From Lachnospiraceae bacterium (lineage in GTDB: Bacteria > Bacillota > Clostridia > Lachnospirales > Lachnospiraceae): a stretch of DNA of 64,000 bases. Below, one piece after another: positions 53,071 to 61,613 of this stretch. A program made the translations under genes and the position numbers. A model generated the notes under the pieces. It saw nothing but the letters and a program-made list of their open reading frames with translations. It was not told where the DNA came from and did not search any database. The first letter of the stretch is position 1. The number at the start of each line of letters is the position of its first letter. The stretch spans positions 620,001-684,000 of the forward strand of contig SVFD01000001.1 of NCBI GenBank assembly GCA_015057025.1, written 5' to 3'.

Positions 53071-53796
53071 ATGATGACAGTAAATGAAGTAAGCAAATTG
53101 ACCGGAGTGAGTATACGCACTCTGCAATATTATGATACCATAGGACTCCTGCCACCGACTGAATATACAGAGGCAGGATATCGACTGTATGACGATACAG
53201 CAATGGAAAGGCTGCAACAAATTCTACTGTTTAAAGAACTTGAATTCCCACTAAAGGAAATTAAGACGATAATTGATGCACCCAATTTTGATAGAAGCAA
53301 AGCGTTGGAGCAACAAATTGAGTTGCTTACTATAAAAAAAGAGCATCTTGAAGTTCTTATTAATTTCGCTCGTAAAATAAAAACGACAGGAGTGAATAAA
53401 ATGGATTTTAAAGTATTTGATACAACAAGAATGGATGAGTATGCCAGAAAGGCAAAAGAGCAATGGGGACAGACTTCAGAATATAAGGAATATGAAGAAA
53501 ATGCAAACAATCAGTCTCCAGACGCACAAAAAATGGCTTGGAAAAACCTCATGCTTATATTTGTAGAGTTTGGAAAAATGAAAGATAAGGAACCGGAGCA
53601 TGCGGAAGTACAGTTTGAAGTTAAGAAACTGCAAGACTATATTTCGGAGCATTTTTATAAATGCTCTAATGAGGTTTTAAAGGGGCTTGGTGCAATGTAT
53701 GCTTCTGGTGGAGAATTTACTGAAAATATCGATAAAGCTGCTGGAAGAGGAACTGCTGTATTTGTGGCAAAAGCAATAGAGATTTATTGTAGTTAA
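53071..53796 (+). CDS. TipA-like MerR regulator with TipAS domain
   Basis: 241 residues. N-terminal MerR winged helix (MTVNEVSKLTGVSIRTLQYYDTIGLLPPTEYTEAGYRLYDD), coiled coil (about 75-100) and a C-terminal TipAS domain (about 115-240; YKEYEENANNQ, EVLKGLGAMYASGGEFTENIDKAAGRGTAVFVAKAIEIY). TipAS domains bind thiopeptides and other peptide antibiotics; the ligand here is unknown. GAGAGGAGG precedes the ATG pair; ATG at 53071 is listed, 53074 is equally possible. No drug transporter is adjacent, so it may regulate only itself and distant genes. Confidence 0.88.
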   Translation: MMTVNEVSKLTGVSIRTLQYYDTIGLLPPTEYTEAGYRLYDDTAMERLQQILLFKELEFPLKEIKTIIDAPNFDRSKALEQQIELLTIKKEHLEVLINFARKIKTTGVNKMDFKVFDTTRMDEYARKAKEQWGQTSEYKEYEENANNQSPDAQKMAWKNLMLIFVEFGKMKDKEPEHAEVQFEVKKLQDYISEHFYKCSNEVLKGLGAMYASGGEFTENIDKAAGRGTAVFVAKAIEIYCS

Positions 53797-53878
53797 TATA
53801 GGTAATTAAGATTAGCAGACCCCTGTTAGGGTGAACAGAAACTTTCAGTTTTCGCATACATTCCCTATTACAAAAATA

Positions 53879-53912
53879 ACCCGTCCACATCAGTGGACGG
53901 GTGTATTATTTT
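53879..53912. terminator. Bidirectional terminator
   Basis: Perfect ten-base stem ACCCGTCCAC/GTGGACGGGT with an ATCA loop and T/A runs on both sides. It ends the tipA-like gene and pyrI. Confidence 0.9.
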
Positions 53913-53923
53913 AAAACCTCTAA

Positions 53924-54376
53924 TTATCTAAACAAGAAATTATCCCCAATCACATCGGTGCATTTCTCTTCGCAATACTTGCATCTGTAGTTGCCCTTTG
54001 CCTCATCACCTAAAATAAAGATATGAGGAAGCTCCTGTTCGATGGAAGTAATACAACGGGGATTCTTGCAACGGAAGATGTTCTTAACTTCCTTGGGAAG
54101 TGTAAGTTCCTGCTTTGCAACGATTTCGCCCCCCTTGATTACGTTTACGGTAATGTTGTGGTCGATTACGGCAAGCACGTCCATATCCATTTCTTCAATA
54201 TCACATTCTACTTTAAGAATGTCTTTCTTGCCCATTTTATCGCTTTTAGCATTTTTGATAATTGCTACGGTGCAATCTTTTTTATCCAACTGTAAGTGGT
54301 GGTAGATAGAAAGACTTTTTCCGGCCTTAATGTGGTCCAGTACGAATCCTTCTTCAATCTGTCCTATATTAAGCAT
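53924..54376 (-). CDS. pyrI: Aspartate carbamoyltransferase regulatory subunit
   Basis: 150 residues. N-terminal allosteric nucleotide-binding domain (IEEGFVLDHIKAGKSLSIYHHL) and a C-terminal zinc domain with four cysteines (FRCKNPRC, YRCKYCEEKC). It gives CTP/ATP control to PyrB in pyrimidine synthesis. GGAGGAT precedes the ATG. It is downstream of pyrB on the same strand, separated by 219 bases that contain a structured repeat. Confidence 0.95.
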   Translation of the reverse strand: MLNIGQIEEGFVLDHIKAGKSLSIYHHLQLDKKDCTVAIIKNAKSDKMGKKDILKVECDIEEMDMDVLAVIDHNITVNVIKGGEIVAKQELTLPKEVKNIFRCKNPRCITSIEQELPHIFILGDEAKGNYRCKYCEEKCTDVIGDNFLFR

Positions 54377-54442
54377 ATTATCCTCCTCTAACTAAAATCA
54401 AATTGATTTTATATATTGAGTTCATTAATGTAAGCTACGTAA

Positions 54443-54585
54443 TTTGCCCTGAAAGAATATATTTCCTACGCAGGGTACTGGAGAGCCGTCGGCATTTGGA
54501 TTCTGTATTTTAGAATCCTATGTGCCGTTACGTGCGATACGTAGCGAGAGCATGCCCTAGTGGAAATATATCCATCCGGGGCAAA
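54443..54585 (+). repeat. Structured ~140 bp repeat, copy 1
   Basis: The whole stretch between pyrB and pyrI folds as one branched hairpin. Outer helices: TTTGCCCTG (54443-54451)/CGGGGCAAA (54577-54585) with one wobble, ATATATTTCC (54457-54466)/GGAAATATAT (54562-54571), AGGG/CCCT. Inner core: CGGCA/TGCCG around GGATTCT-GTATTTT-AGAATCC (about 54490-54532). The core matches copy 2 at 56.2 kb over about 50 bases, while the outer helix has another sequence yet still pairs. The strand is given for the GGATTC orientation; the flanking genes run on the opposite strand. Confidence 0.75.
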
Positions 54586-54595
54586 TATCAGAAAA

Positions 54596-55510
54596 CTAAA
54601 CTTCAATCTCAAGCAGTGTAAGAATCAATGCCATACGAGCGTATACGCCGTACTGTACCTGCTTAAAGTACGCTGCTCTGGGGTCTTCGTCAACTTCTAC
54701 GGAAATTTCGTTTACACGGGGAAGGGGATGGAGAACCAACATATCTTCCTTGCCGAGAGCCATTTTTTCCTTGTTCAAAATGTAAAAGTCTTTCAAACGA
54801 ACATAATCTTCTTCGTTGAAGAAACGTTCTCTCTGAACACGTGTCATGTAGAGAATGTCCAATTCGGGCATAACTTCTTCCAAACGGATTACTTCCTTGT
54901 AGGGAATGTTCTTTTCTTTTAACATTTCAATGATATAATCGGGAATTTTTAATTCTTCCGGAGAAATAAATACAAAAGAAATATTGTCATAACGCTCAAG
55001 CGCATGAATCAGTGAGTGAACGGTACGACCGAATTTCAAGTCGCCGCACAGACCAATGGTAAAATTGTTAAGACGTCCTTTTAAGGAACGAATCGTAAGT
55101 AAATCAGTAAGTGTCTGAGTCGGATGCTGATGTCCGCCGTCACCTGCGTTTACAACGGGAATACGTGACTTGGAAGCAGCTACCATGGGAGCACCTTCCT
55201 TGGGGTGACGCATTGCGCAGATGTCCGCATAGCAGGAAATCATACGAATGGTATCGGATACGCTTTCGCCCTTAGATGCGGAACAACAGCTTGCATCTGA
55301 GAAACCGATTACGTGACCGCCTAAATTAATCATTGCAGCTTCAAAACTTAAACGTGTTCTGGTGCTGGGCTCATAAAAGCAGGTGGCAAGCTTCTTACCA
55401 TCGCAAGCATGAGCATACTTTTTCGGGTTTGTCTCTATATCGTTTGCCAAATTGAACAGCTTGTCCAATTCTTCAACGGTAAAATCGAGAGGACTCATTA
55501 AATGTCTCAT
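54596..55510 (-). CDS. pyrB: Aspartate carbamoyltransferase catalytic subunit
   Basis: 304 residues. Carbamoyl-phosphate loop [13 protein letters not shown] (about residue 49-61), [26 protein letters not shown] and HPLPRVNEI are intact. It condenses carbamoyl phosphate and aspartate, the committed step to UMP. GGAAGGAG precedes the ATG. It has a sigma-A promoter on the minus strand at 55547-55575. No attenuator was recognised between promoter and gene. Confidence 0.97.
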   Translation of the reverse strand: MRHLMSPLDFTVEELDKLFNLANDIETNPKKYAHACDGKKLATCFYEPSTRTRLSFEAAMINLGGHVIGFSDASCCSASKGESVSDTIRMISCYADICAMRHPKEGAPMVAASKSRIPVVNAGDGGHQHPTQTLTDLLTIRSLKGRLNNFTIGLCGDLKFGRTVHSLIHALERYDNISFVFISPEELKIPDYIIEMLKEKNIPYKEVIRLEEVMPELDILYMTRVQRERFFNEEDYVRLKDFYILNKEKMALGKEDMLVLHPLPRVNEISVEVDEDPRAAYFKQVQYGVYARMALILTLLEIEV

Positions 55511-55546
55511 AATTGACTCCTTCCATATATGTTTTCAACTTGAATA

Positions 55547-55575
55547 ATATTACCACAATGAAGTTGTGCATTCAA
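55547..55575 (-). promoter_or_regulatory. Promoter of pyrB
   Basis: On the minus strand TTGAAT (55575-55570) and TAATAT (55552-55547) with a 17-base spacer. Confidence 0.7.
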
Positions 55576-55580
55576 GATAA

Positions 55581-55622
55581 TCTGACAAAAAAATACCATT
55601 TTAAATTGCAGTTTTTGTCAGA
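55581..55622. repeat. Inverted repeat in the divergent promoter region
   Basis: TCTGACAAAAA (55581-55591) and TTTTTGTCAGA (55612-55622), perfect 11-base arms around 20 bases. It lies upstream of the pyrB promoter and overlaps the spacer of the plus-strand promoter, so it could be an operator for one or both. Confidence 0.55.
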
Positions 55623-55634
55623 TAAGGATATAAT
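55606..55634 (+). promoter_or_regulatory. Promoter of the PH-domain gene
   Basis: TTGCAG (55606-55611) and TATAAT (55629-55634) with a 17-base spacer, about 50 bases before the start codon. Confidence 0.75.
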
Positions 55635-55684
55635 ATAAAAGATGATATAATACGTGTATTTTTTCCTATAAGGAGGTAAAGAAC

Positions 55685-56071
55685 ATGGATACTGAAACAA
55701 ATCAGATGATTGAAAAGAAACGCTGGGGATTTTTTGGATTACCCTTTACTTTTACCACATATAACATAAAAGAAGATGTGCTTACTATTGACAGCGGTTT
55801 CTTTAAAAAGGTGCAGAATGATTGCTATATGTATAAAATTCAGGACGTTGTTTTGGAGAGAGGCTTTTTCCAGAGATGGTTTAAGCTTGGTAACGTATCC
55901 TGCTATACAGGCGATAACACTCATCCTACTTTGATTCTAAAGAATATCAAACATGCACAGGAAGTGAAAGACTTTATTCTGAAATATTCCGAAGATGCAC
56001 GCCTTAAGAGACGTACCGTAAATACCTTAAACATCGGTACGGGCGATATGGACGACGTGGATATGTTATAG
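55685..56071 (+). CDS. PH-domain (bacterial PH-like) protein
   Basis: 128 residues. Residues 10-105 resemble the bacterial PH-like domain (KKRWGFFGLPFTFTTYNIKEDVLTIDSGFFKKVQNDCYMYKIQDVVLERGFFQRWFKLGNV); no membrane segment is seen. Such proteins are often linked to envelope functions, but this one is not characterised. AAGGAGG lies 7 bases before the ATG. Its role next to pyrB and folate genes is unknown. Confidence 0.7.
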   Translation: MDTETNQMIEKKRWGFFGLPFTFTTYNIKEDVLTIDSGFFKKVQNDCYMYKIQDVVLERGFFQRWFKLGNVSCYTGDNTHPTLILKNIKHAQEVKDFILKYSEDARLKRRTVNTLNIGTGDMDDVDML

Positions 56072-56175
56072 TCAATCGTTTTTTGGTGGAAGAGATTTTA
56101 TCATGCACATATTGCTTGATAATTGAGTTTGTTTGCAGGTAGATGAAAGGCCTGTTCAGTTGTACGATTATATTG

Positions 56176-56308
56176 GGAGTGTGGAAACTTTTTCATACGC
56201 GGGTGCTGTGAGTCCGTCGGTACTTGGATTCCGTATTTTGGAATCCTATGTACCGTTACGTGACGAGGGCAGCGAAAGCGTGCCCGCATTGAAAAGTTTC
56301 CACACTCC
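56176..56308 (+). repeat. Structured ~135 bp repeat, copy 2
   Basis: Branched hairpin between the PH-domain gene and folC. Outer arm GGAGTGTGGAAACTTTTTCA (56176-56195) pairs with TGAAAAGTTTCCACACTCC (56290-56308) over 19 pairs with one bulge; next GCGGG/CCCGC. Core: CGGTA/TACCG around GGATTCC-GTATTTT-GGAATCC (about 56217-56256). Relative to copy 1 the C-G to T-A and T-A to C-G changes in the core stems are compensated on the other arm. Confidence 0.75.
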
Positions 56309-56331
56309 TTATAACCGAAAAGGAGCCCCCT

Positions 56332-57624
56332 ATGAAGTACGAAGAAGCCATGGAGTATATGGAATGTAAAGTGAATAAGTTAGGCAGCGTACCGGGTTTG
56401 GATTCTATCCGGGAATTGTTGAAACGCCTGGAAAATCCACAGGACGAATTGACTTTTATCCATGTGGCGGGTACTAACGGAAAAGGCTCTGTATCTACGC
56501 TGATTGCCAATGCATTAACAGCTAACGGATACAAGGTGGGACGCTATATTTCACCTGTAATCAATGATTATCGTGAGCGTATTCAGATAAATAACCGTAT
56601 GATTTCAAAAACGGCAGTTGCGGAGAAGTTATCTGTTTTATTTGAAATCTGTAGTGATATGGAGAAGGAAGGTCTGGCACATCCTACTGCTTTTGAAATT
56701 GAAACTGCTCTTGGATTTTTGTATTTCCGGGACAAGCAGTGTGATTTTGTAGTGTTGGAAACCGGTATGGGAGGTACTTTGGATGCTACCAATATTATAA
56801 AAAATACAAAGCTTTGCATTTTTACCTCTATCAGCAAGGATCACATGGCATTTCTGGGAAATACTTTAGCAGAGATTGCGCTAAATAAGGCAGGTATCCT
56901 TAAAAGCGGCTGTAAGGCAGTATCCGCGCCGCAAACTGAAGAAGTGATGTCGGTACTGCAAAATGCCTGTAAAGCCCAAAATATATCGTTTACGGCGGTT
57001 TTGGGGGCGGATATTAAAACCGGCAGACAAAGTCTTAAAGGTCAGAAGGTATCTTACAAGGATTATAAGCAAATGGAAATTCCTTTGCTTGGAAGCTTTC
57101 AGATTGAAAATGCCGTACTTGCTATGGAAGCATTACTGGTTTTACAGGGAAGCGGTGTCAAATTAAAAGAAGAGAAAATTCGTAAAGGTTTCATGGAATC
57201 TATATGGCCGGCTCGTTTTGAAATTTTATCAAAAAAACCATACGTGATAGCAGATGGTGCCCACAATGAGGATGCCGTAAAAAAACTCATGGAAACCATG
57301 CGTTTCTATTTTACAAATCATCGGATTATTTATATAATGGGAGTATTAAAGGATAAAAATTACGCGTCCATGATTGAAGAGTCGGCATCCATGGCAGAAT
57401 ATATTTTTACGGTGACGCCACCGAATAAGGAGAGAGCGTTACCGGCCTTTGAGTTAGCCAAGGAGATAAAAGAATATAATTCAAATGTAACAGCCGCGGA
57501 TTCTGTAGAAGAAGCATTGGAAATGGCAAAACTTATGGCAGGAGAGGACGGCGTTGTGCTGGCATTCGGTTCCTTGTCATACATGGGAAAGTTGAGAGCG
57601 TGTTTTGAAAATAAAAAGTCGTAA
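56332..57624 (+). CDS. folC: Folylpolyglutamate synthase/dihydrofolate synthase
   Basis: 430 residues, Mur-ligase fold. P-loop [13 protein letters not shown] (about residue 43-55), [16 protein letters not shown] (about 141), [26 protein letters not shown] (about 166) and DGAHNEDA (about 305) are all intact. It adds glutamate to dihydropteroate and extends folate polyglutamates. AAAAGGAG precedes the ATG. First gene of the folate operon folC-folE-HD-folP-folBK. Confidence 0.95.
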   Translation: MKYEEAMEYMECKVNKLGSVPGLDSIRELLKRLENPQDELTFIHVAGTNGKGSVSTLIANALTANGYKVGRYISPVINDYRERIQINNRMISKTAVAEKLSVLFEICSDMEKEGLAHPTAFEIETALGFLYFRDKQCDFVVLETGMGGTLDATNIIKNTKLCIFTSISKDHMAFLGNTLAEIALNKAGILKSGCKAVSAPQTEEVMSVLQNACKAQNISFTAVLGADIKTGRQSLKGQKVSYKDYKQMEIPLLGSFQIENAVLAMEALLVLQGSGVKLKEEKIRKGFMESIWPARFEILSKKPYVIADGAHNEDAVKKLMETMRFYFTNHRIIYIMGVLKDKNYASMIEESASMAEYIFTVTPPNKERALPAFELAKEIKEYNSNVTAADSVEEALEMAKLMAGEDGVVLAFGSLSYMGKLRACFENKKS

Positions 57625-57638
57625 TACGGAGGCTTATA

Positions 57639-58199
57639 ATGGTTGATGAGAAGAAAGTAAAAGAGGCGATTACCCTTCTTTTGGAAGGGATTGGCGAGGA
57701 TATAAACAGAGAAGGGCTTAGAGAAACGCCGGATCGTATTGCCCGTATGTATACGGAGATTTTGGCAGGAAACGATGATGATGCCGGAGTACATTTGGCA
57801 AAGCGTTTCCATGTGGATAATAATGAAATGGTATTGGAAAAAGATATTGTTTTTTATTCCATGTGTGAGCATCATATGATGCCTTTTTACGGAAAGGCGC
57901 ATATTGCTTATATTCCAAACGGTGAAGTTGTAGGCTTAAGTAAGCTTGCAAGAACGGTAGAGGTATTTGCAAGAAGACTTCAAATTCAGGAGCAGATGAC
58001 GGCACAGATTGCAGATGCCATGATGGAGGAATTAAATCCGCAGGGGGTTATGGTAGTCTTGGAAGCAGAACACCTTTGTATGACCATGCGAGGAGTGAAA
58101 AAGCCCGGCAGTAAAACTGTCACCATGGTAGCAAGGGGTGCCTTTGAAAAAGATGAGAATTTAAAGAATATGTTCTTTCAAATGTTGAACTGTAAGTAA
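57639..58199 (+). CDS. folE: GTP cyclohydrolase I
   Basis: 186 residues. [14 protein letters not shown] near residue 28, the zinc and catalytic motif [20 protein letters not shown] (about 73-92) and [12 protein letters not shown] (about 148) are intact. It turns GTP into dihydroneopterin triphosphate, the first step of folate synthesis. ATG follows ACGGAGG; 14 bases after folC. Confidence 0.97.
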   Translation: MVDEKKVKEAITLLLEGIGEDINREGLRETPDRIARMYTEILAGNDDDAGVHLAKRFHVDNNEMVLEKDIVFYSMCEHHMMPFYGKAHIAYIPNGEVVGLSKLARTVEVFARRLQIQEQMTAQIADAMMEELNPQGVMVVLEAEHLCMTMRGVKKPGSKTVTMVARGAFEKDENLKNMFFQMLNCK

Positions 58200-58233
58200 A
58201 ACAAAAAATTTTAGAAGTATGGATACATAGAAG

Positions 58234-58716
58234 ATGAAACAGGTAAATCGTATCATAGAACATCCGGCTTATAAAGAAGCTTTGGCGGAGATTGCAATCA
58301 GAGAAGAAAACAGAATTTTTTGCAGGCATAATACAGATCATTTTATGAATGTGGCACGTATTGCCATGATTCTGAATTTGGAAGAGGGGAAAGATGTAAA
58401 GAAGGATTTGATTTATGCAACGGCCCTTTTACATGATATTGGACGTCATGTGCAGTATGATGATAAAACACCTCATGAGATTGCCAGTGCGGAAATTGCC
58501 GAACCGATTTTAAAAGACTGCGGTTTTCGTAAAAAAGAAATTCAACAGATAATACAGGCGATTCTTTTGCATCGAAGTCAAAAGGAATCCAAGAAACATG
58601 ATTTGGCAGATGTAATTTATCGTGCCGACAAATTAAGCAGAGAATGTTATTTCTGCGAAGCAAGTGAAATATGTGATTGGAAAAAGGGAAAAAAGAATAA
58701 GGAGCTGAATTACTAG
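58234..58716 (+). CDS. HD-domain phosphohydrolase in the folate operon
   Basis: 160 residues. HNTDHFMNVARIA (about 30-42), ALLHDIGRHVQYDDKTPH (about 69-86), and a late D (YRADKLSREC) form the HD set. Placed between folE and folP, it may supply the phosphatase step that removes phosphate from dihydroneopterin triphosphate or its monophosphate, a step with no fixed enzyme in many bacteria; this is inferred from position only. Ribosome binding site is weak (AGAAG). GC and codon use match its neighbours. Confidence 0.75.
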   Translation: MKQVNRIIEHPAYKEALAEIAIREENRIFCRHNTDHFMNVARIAMILNLEEGKDVKKDLIYATALLHDIGRHVQYDDKTPHEIASAEIAEPILKDCGFRKKEIQQIIQAILLHRSQKESKKHDLADVIYRADKLSRECYFCEASEICDWKKGKKNKELNY

Positions 58717-58755
58717 GGTGTTCAGTGACATATAACGTATTGGGAGTGAACTGAC

Positions 58756-59565
58756 ATGAAGATAGGCAACAGAATATTCGATACGGCAAACAGAACTTAT
58801 GTGATGGGAATTTTAAACGTAACACCGGATTCCTTTTCTGATGGCGGTAAGTATACAGACGTAGATATTGCTTTGAAGAAGGCAGAAGAAATGATGCATG
58901 ACGGGGCTGATATCATAGATATCGGAGGTGAGTCAACAAAGCCCGGTTATGTGCCGGTAGGAACACAGGAAGAAATAGAAAGAGTAATTCCTGTTATTGA
59001 GAAGATAAAAGCAAATCTGGATATACCGGTATCCTTAGATACATATAAAGCAGAGGTTGCAAAGGCAGGTATTGCAGCCGGCGCAGACTTAATCAATGAT
59101 GTAAAAGGACTGCAGGAAAGTCCTGAAATGGCAAAGATTATTGCAGATGGTAAAGTTGCCTGTGCAATTATGCATAACCGCACTTTTATGAACTACAATG
59201 ACTTTTTTTCGGATATGCAAAATGATTTATCTGCATATATTGAAACAGCAAGGAATGCAGGGATTGCCGATGATAAAATTATTATAGATCCCGGAGTGGG
59301 TTTTGCCAAAACCCATGAGCAGAATTTAGAGGTTATTAATCGACTGGAGCAGTTTCATTGCTTTGGTTATCCGATTTTACTTGGAACATCAAGAAAATCA
59401 GTTATCGGATTAACATTGGATCTTCCTGTATTTGAAAGAGTGGAAGGGACTTTGGTAACCACGGTTATGGCGGTCATGAAGGGATGTTCTTTTGTAAGAG
59501 TTCATGATGTGAAAGAAAATGTAAGAGCTATTCGTATGACAGAGGCAATTCTCGGAAAAAGGTAA
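58756..59565 (+). CDS. folP: Dihydropteroate synthase
   Basis: 269 residues. GILNVTPDSFSDGGKY (about residue 18-33), IDIGGESTKPGYVPV (about 55-69), DLINDVKGL and IIIDPGVGFAKTHEQNLEVINRL are the two family signatures and both are intact, as is a C-terminal VRVHDVKE. It joins p-aminobenzoate to the pterin and is the sulfonamide target. ATG has TGGGAGTGAACTGAC upstream. Confidence 0.97.
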   Translation: MKIGNRIFDTANRTYVMGILNVTPDSFSDGGKYTDVDIALKKAEEMMHDGADIIDIGGESTKPGYVPVGTQEEIERVIPVIEKIKANLDIPVSLDTYKAEVAKAGIAAGADLINDVKGLQESPEMAKIIADGKVACAIMHNRTFMNYNDFFSDMQNDLSAYIETARNAGIADDKIIIDPGVGFAKTHEQNLEVINRLEQFHCFGYPILLGTSRKSVIGLTLDLPVFERVEGTLVTTVMAVMKGCSFVRVHDVKENVRAIRMTEAILGKR

Positions 59566-59579
59566 AAGGTGGGGATGAT

Positions 59580-60413
59580 ATGGACCAGATTATCATTAAA
59601 GGGTTGGAAGTATTTGCGAAACACGGCGTATTCAAGGAAGAGCAGGAAAAGGGGCAAACATTTATTGTAAATGCTACTCTTCATTTTGATACTGCTAAGG
59701 CCGGCAGAACAGATGAACTGGAAGATTCCGTGGACTATGGCAAAGTCTGTCAGTTAATCAATGATTTTATGACCCAATACAGAATGAATCTGTTAGAAAC
59801 TCTTGCAAATCGTCTTGCAAGAAAGATTCTTATGGCATATCCGGAGATTGAGGCAGTAACTTTGGAGATTGAAAAGCCACAGGCACCGATTCCAATGAAG
59901 TTTGAGAATGTATCGGTAAAAATTCATCGTAGCTGGCATACTGCGTTTATTGCTTTTGGTTCCAACATGGGTGACCGCATGGGATACATTAATGATGCTA
60001 TTGCCAATTTAAAGGCGGATATGCGTTGTGAGGTAAAAAAGGTTTCTAAGTTTGTGGAAAGCAGACCTTATGGTGATGTGGAGCAGGATAATTTTTATAA
60101 TGGTGTTTTAGAGTTAAGAACTTTATTGGAACCGAAAGAGTTATTAGAATTTTTGCAGGCAGAAGAGCGTCATGCAGGTCGTGTCAGAAAAGAACACTGG
60201 GGCCCCAGAACCTTGGATTTGGATATTCTGTACTTTGATGATATGGTAATTGAAAGTGATGAATTAACAATTCCGCATGTGGATATGCAACACCGGGATT
60301 TTGTGTTGGTTCCGTTGAATGAAATTGCACCATATAAAAGACATCCCCTTATTGGATTAACCACTAAGGAGATGCTTCGCAGATTAAAAGATTCTTATGT
60401 TACTCGGAAATAG
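59580..60413 (+). CDS. folBK: Fused dihydroneopterin aldolase/HPPK
   Basis: 277 residues. FolB: about 1-118 (IIIKGLEVFAKHGVFKEEQEKGQTFIVNATL, SVDYGKV, LLETLANRLA). FolK: about 120-277 (TAFIAFGSNMGDRMGYINDAI, GVLELRT, GPRTLDLDILYFDD, IPHVDMQHRDFVLVPLNEIAP). Both catalytic motifs are intact. It makes 6-hydroxymethyl-dihydropterin and its pyrophosphate in one protein. The ATG lies 14 bases after folP. Its 3' end overlaps by 14 bases that of the convergent DUF5050 gene, and no terminator separates them. Confidence 0.95.
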   Translation: MDQIIIKGLEVFAKHGVFKEEQEKGQTFIVNATLHFDTAKAGRTDELEDSVDYGKVCQLINDFMTQYRMNLLETLANRLARKILMAYPEIEAVTLEIEKPQAPIPMKFENVSVKIHRSWHTAFIAFGSNMGDRMGYINDAIANLKADMRCEVKKVSKFVESRPYGDVEQDNFYNGVLELRTLLEPKELLEFLQAEERHAGRVRKEHWGPRTLDLDILYFDDMVIESDELTIPHVDMQHRDFVLVPLNEIAPYKRHPLIGLTTKEMLRRLKDSYVTRK

Positions 60414-61431
60414 TTACCGCATTAGATGCGGCAAAGAATTCCGAAACCTCGGTATTGCCGTGAGCTACCCGATAGGTAGTAACGGTATTTCCGAATTCTT
60501 GAAAATATACGTAATATGAAGTGGTATTGATATTATTGTATACACCTTCAGCAATCATTACTTCCTCCGAACCGTCGAGATTGATACGCATAAGTCCCGG
60601 CTGTGTTTCGGAGGATTTTTGATAATATATATATTGGTCCGTAATGTTATAGCTATCGACGCGATTCGTGGTAAGAACCTCAATGATATCTTCATTTAAA
60701 TTATAACGGCACAGGCGATAATTTTCTAAAATATCCATGAAGTAGATATAATCGCCCTGGCGAATAGGATTCCACATATTATATTTTACAACCAAAGCCG
60801 TAGCATCTGTATTGGTATCCCACTGATATAAAAAGTGCGAATTGGCGTTGTCATTATAGTAAATGCGTCCGTTGTATACGCTGGCGGGATAAATTTTATC
60901 TGTAGATAAAACAGTTTCTTCTTCTCCGTCAATGCTTAGCTTGAGAAAATGAATACCTCCGTTATCGGGTATACTCTGGACATAAAGATAGTTATCTACC
61001 AAAAGTAATGTAGCGGCAGGATTGCGGCTTAAAGTTTTGGCGTCTTTTCCGTCCTTATCTGAGCGATAAACGCCGATAATGCGACGGACAAAACCCAGTC
61101 CGGTAGAGGCGCTGGAATCACTCATATAGTAGTAGAGGTAGTCACCGCCGGTATTAATGGATTTAACGGTATTGGAGGAAAGTTTCTCAACTTCGCTTTC
61201 ATCAACATTCATTACATATAAGGTTCCGTTATCGTAGGAGTTTGAGAAGAAAACTCTGCCATCAGAATCTTCACAGAAATATCCGCCGTTATATAGATTC
61301 CCTGCTGTATTGCCTACCGTACCGGTGGGATTTTGCGGGATACGGTTTGCAAATAAGTTTAAAGCCAACAAACCTGTGAAAACGACAATGACACCTGCTA
61401 ATATTAAAATTACTTTTAGTTTTTGTTTCAT
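60400..61431 (-). CDS. DUF5050 beta-propeller-like surface protein
   Basis: 343 residues with an N-terminal signal anchor (about 5-27, KVILILAGVIVVFTGLLALNLFA) and no lipobox, then an extracellular domain of repeated strands (YLYYYMSDS, YLYVQSIPD, RIYYNDNA, YIYFMDI, YIYYQKS, YYVYFQEFG) about 45 residues apart, as in DUF5050/propeller proteins. It may sense or bind at the cell surface; function unknown. The ATG at 61431 has AAAGGAG 10 bases upstream. Confidence 0.75.
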   Translation of the reverse strand: MKQKLKVILILAGVIVVFTGLLALNLFANRIPQNPTGTVGNTAGNLYNGGYFCEDSDGRVFFSNSYDNGTLYVMNVDESEVEKLSSNTVKSINTGGDYLYYYMSDSSASTGLGFVRRIIGVYRSDKDGKDAKTLSRNPAATLLLVDNYLYVQSIPDNGGIHFLKLSIDGEEETVLSTDKIYPASVYNGRIYYNDNANSHFLYQWDTNTDATALVVKYNMWNPIRQGDYIYFMDILENYRLCRYNLNEDIIEVLTTNRVDSYNITDQYIYYQKSSETQPGLMRINLDGSEEVMIAEGVYNNINTTSYYVYFQEFGNTVTTYRVAHGNTEVSEFFAASNAVTISE

Positions 61432-61613
61432 AAAGTTGCAACTCCTTTTAAGAGGATGATTATACATATCATTTCACTCTTAGTATACGATAGCAAGGAT
61501 AAAATAGCAATTTCAAATTAAGTAAAGTAAAAGTGAAATCTAAGTAAATTAAGTTGTATAACTTCATTTTTTTTAGTACAATAAAAACAGTATTTGGGTA
61601 AAGGGATGAAGCG

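Noticed and set aside
54560-54922. 120-residue plus-strand ORF
   Set aside because: Antisense to pyrB, which is fully supported; a shadow reading frame.
56133-56369. 78-residue plus-strand ORF before folC
   Set aside because: It runs through the structured repeat and into folC in another frame, with no supporting ribosome binding site.
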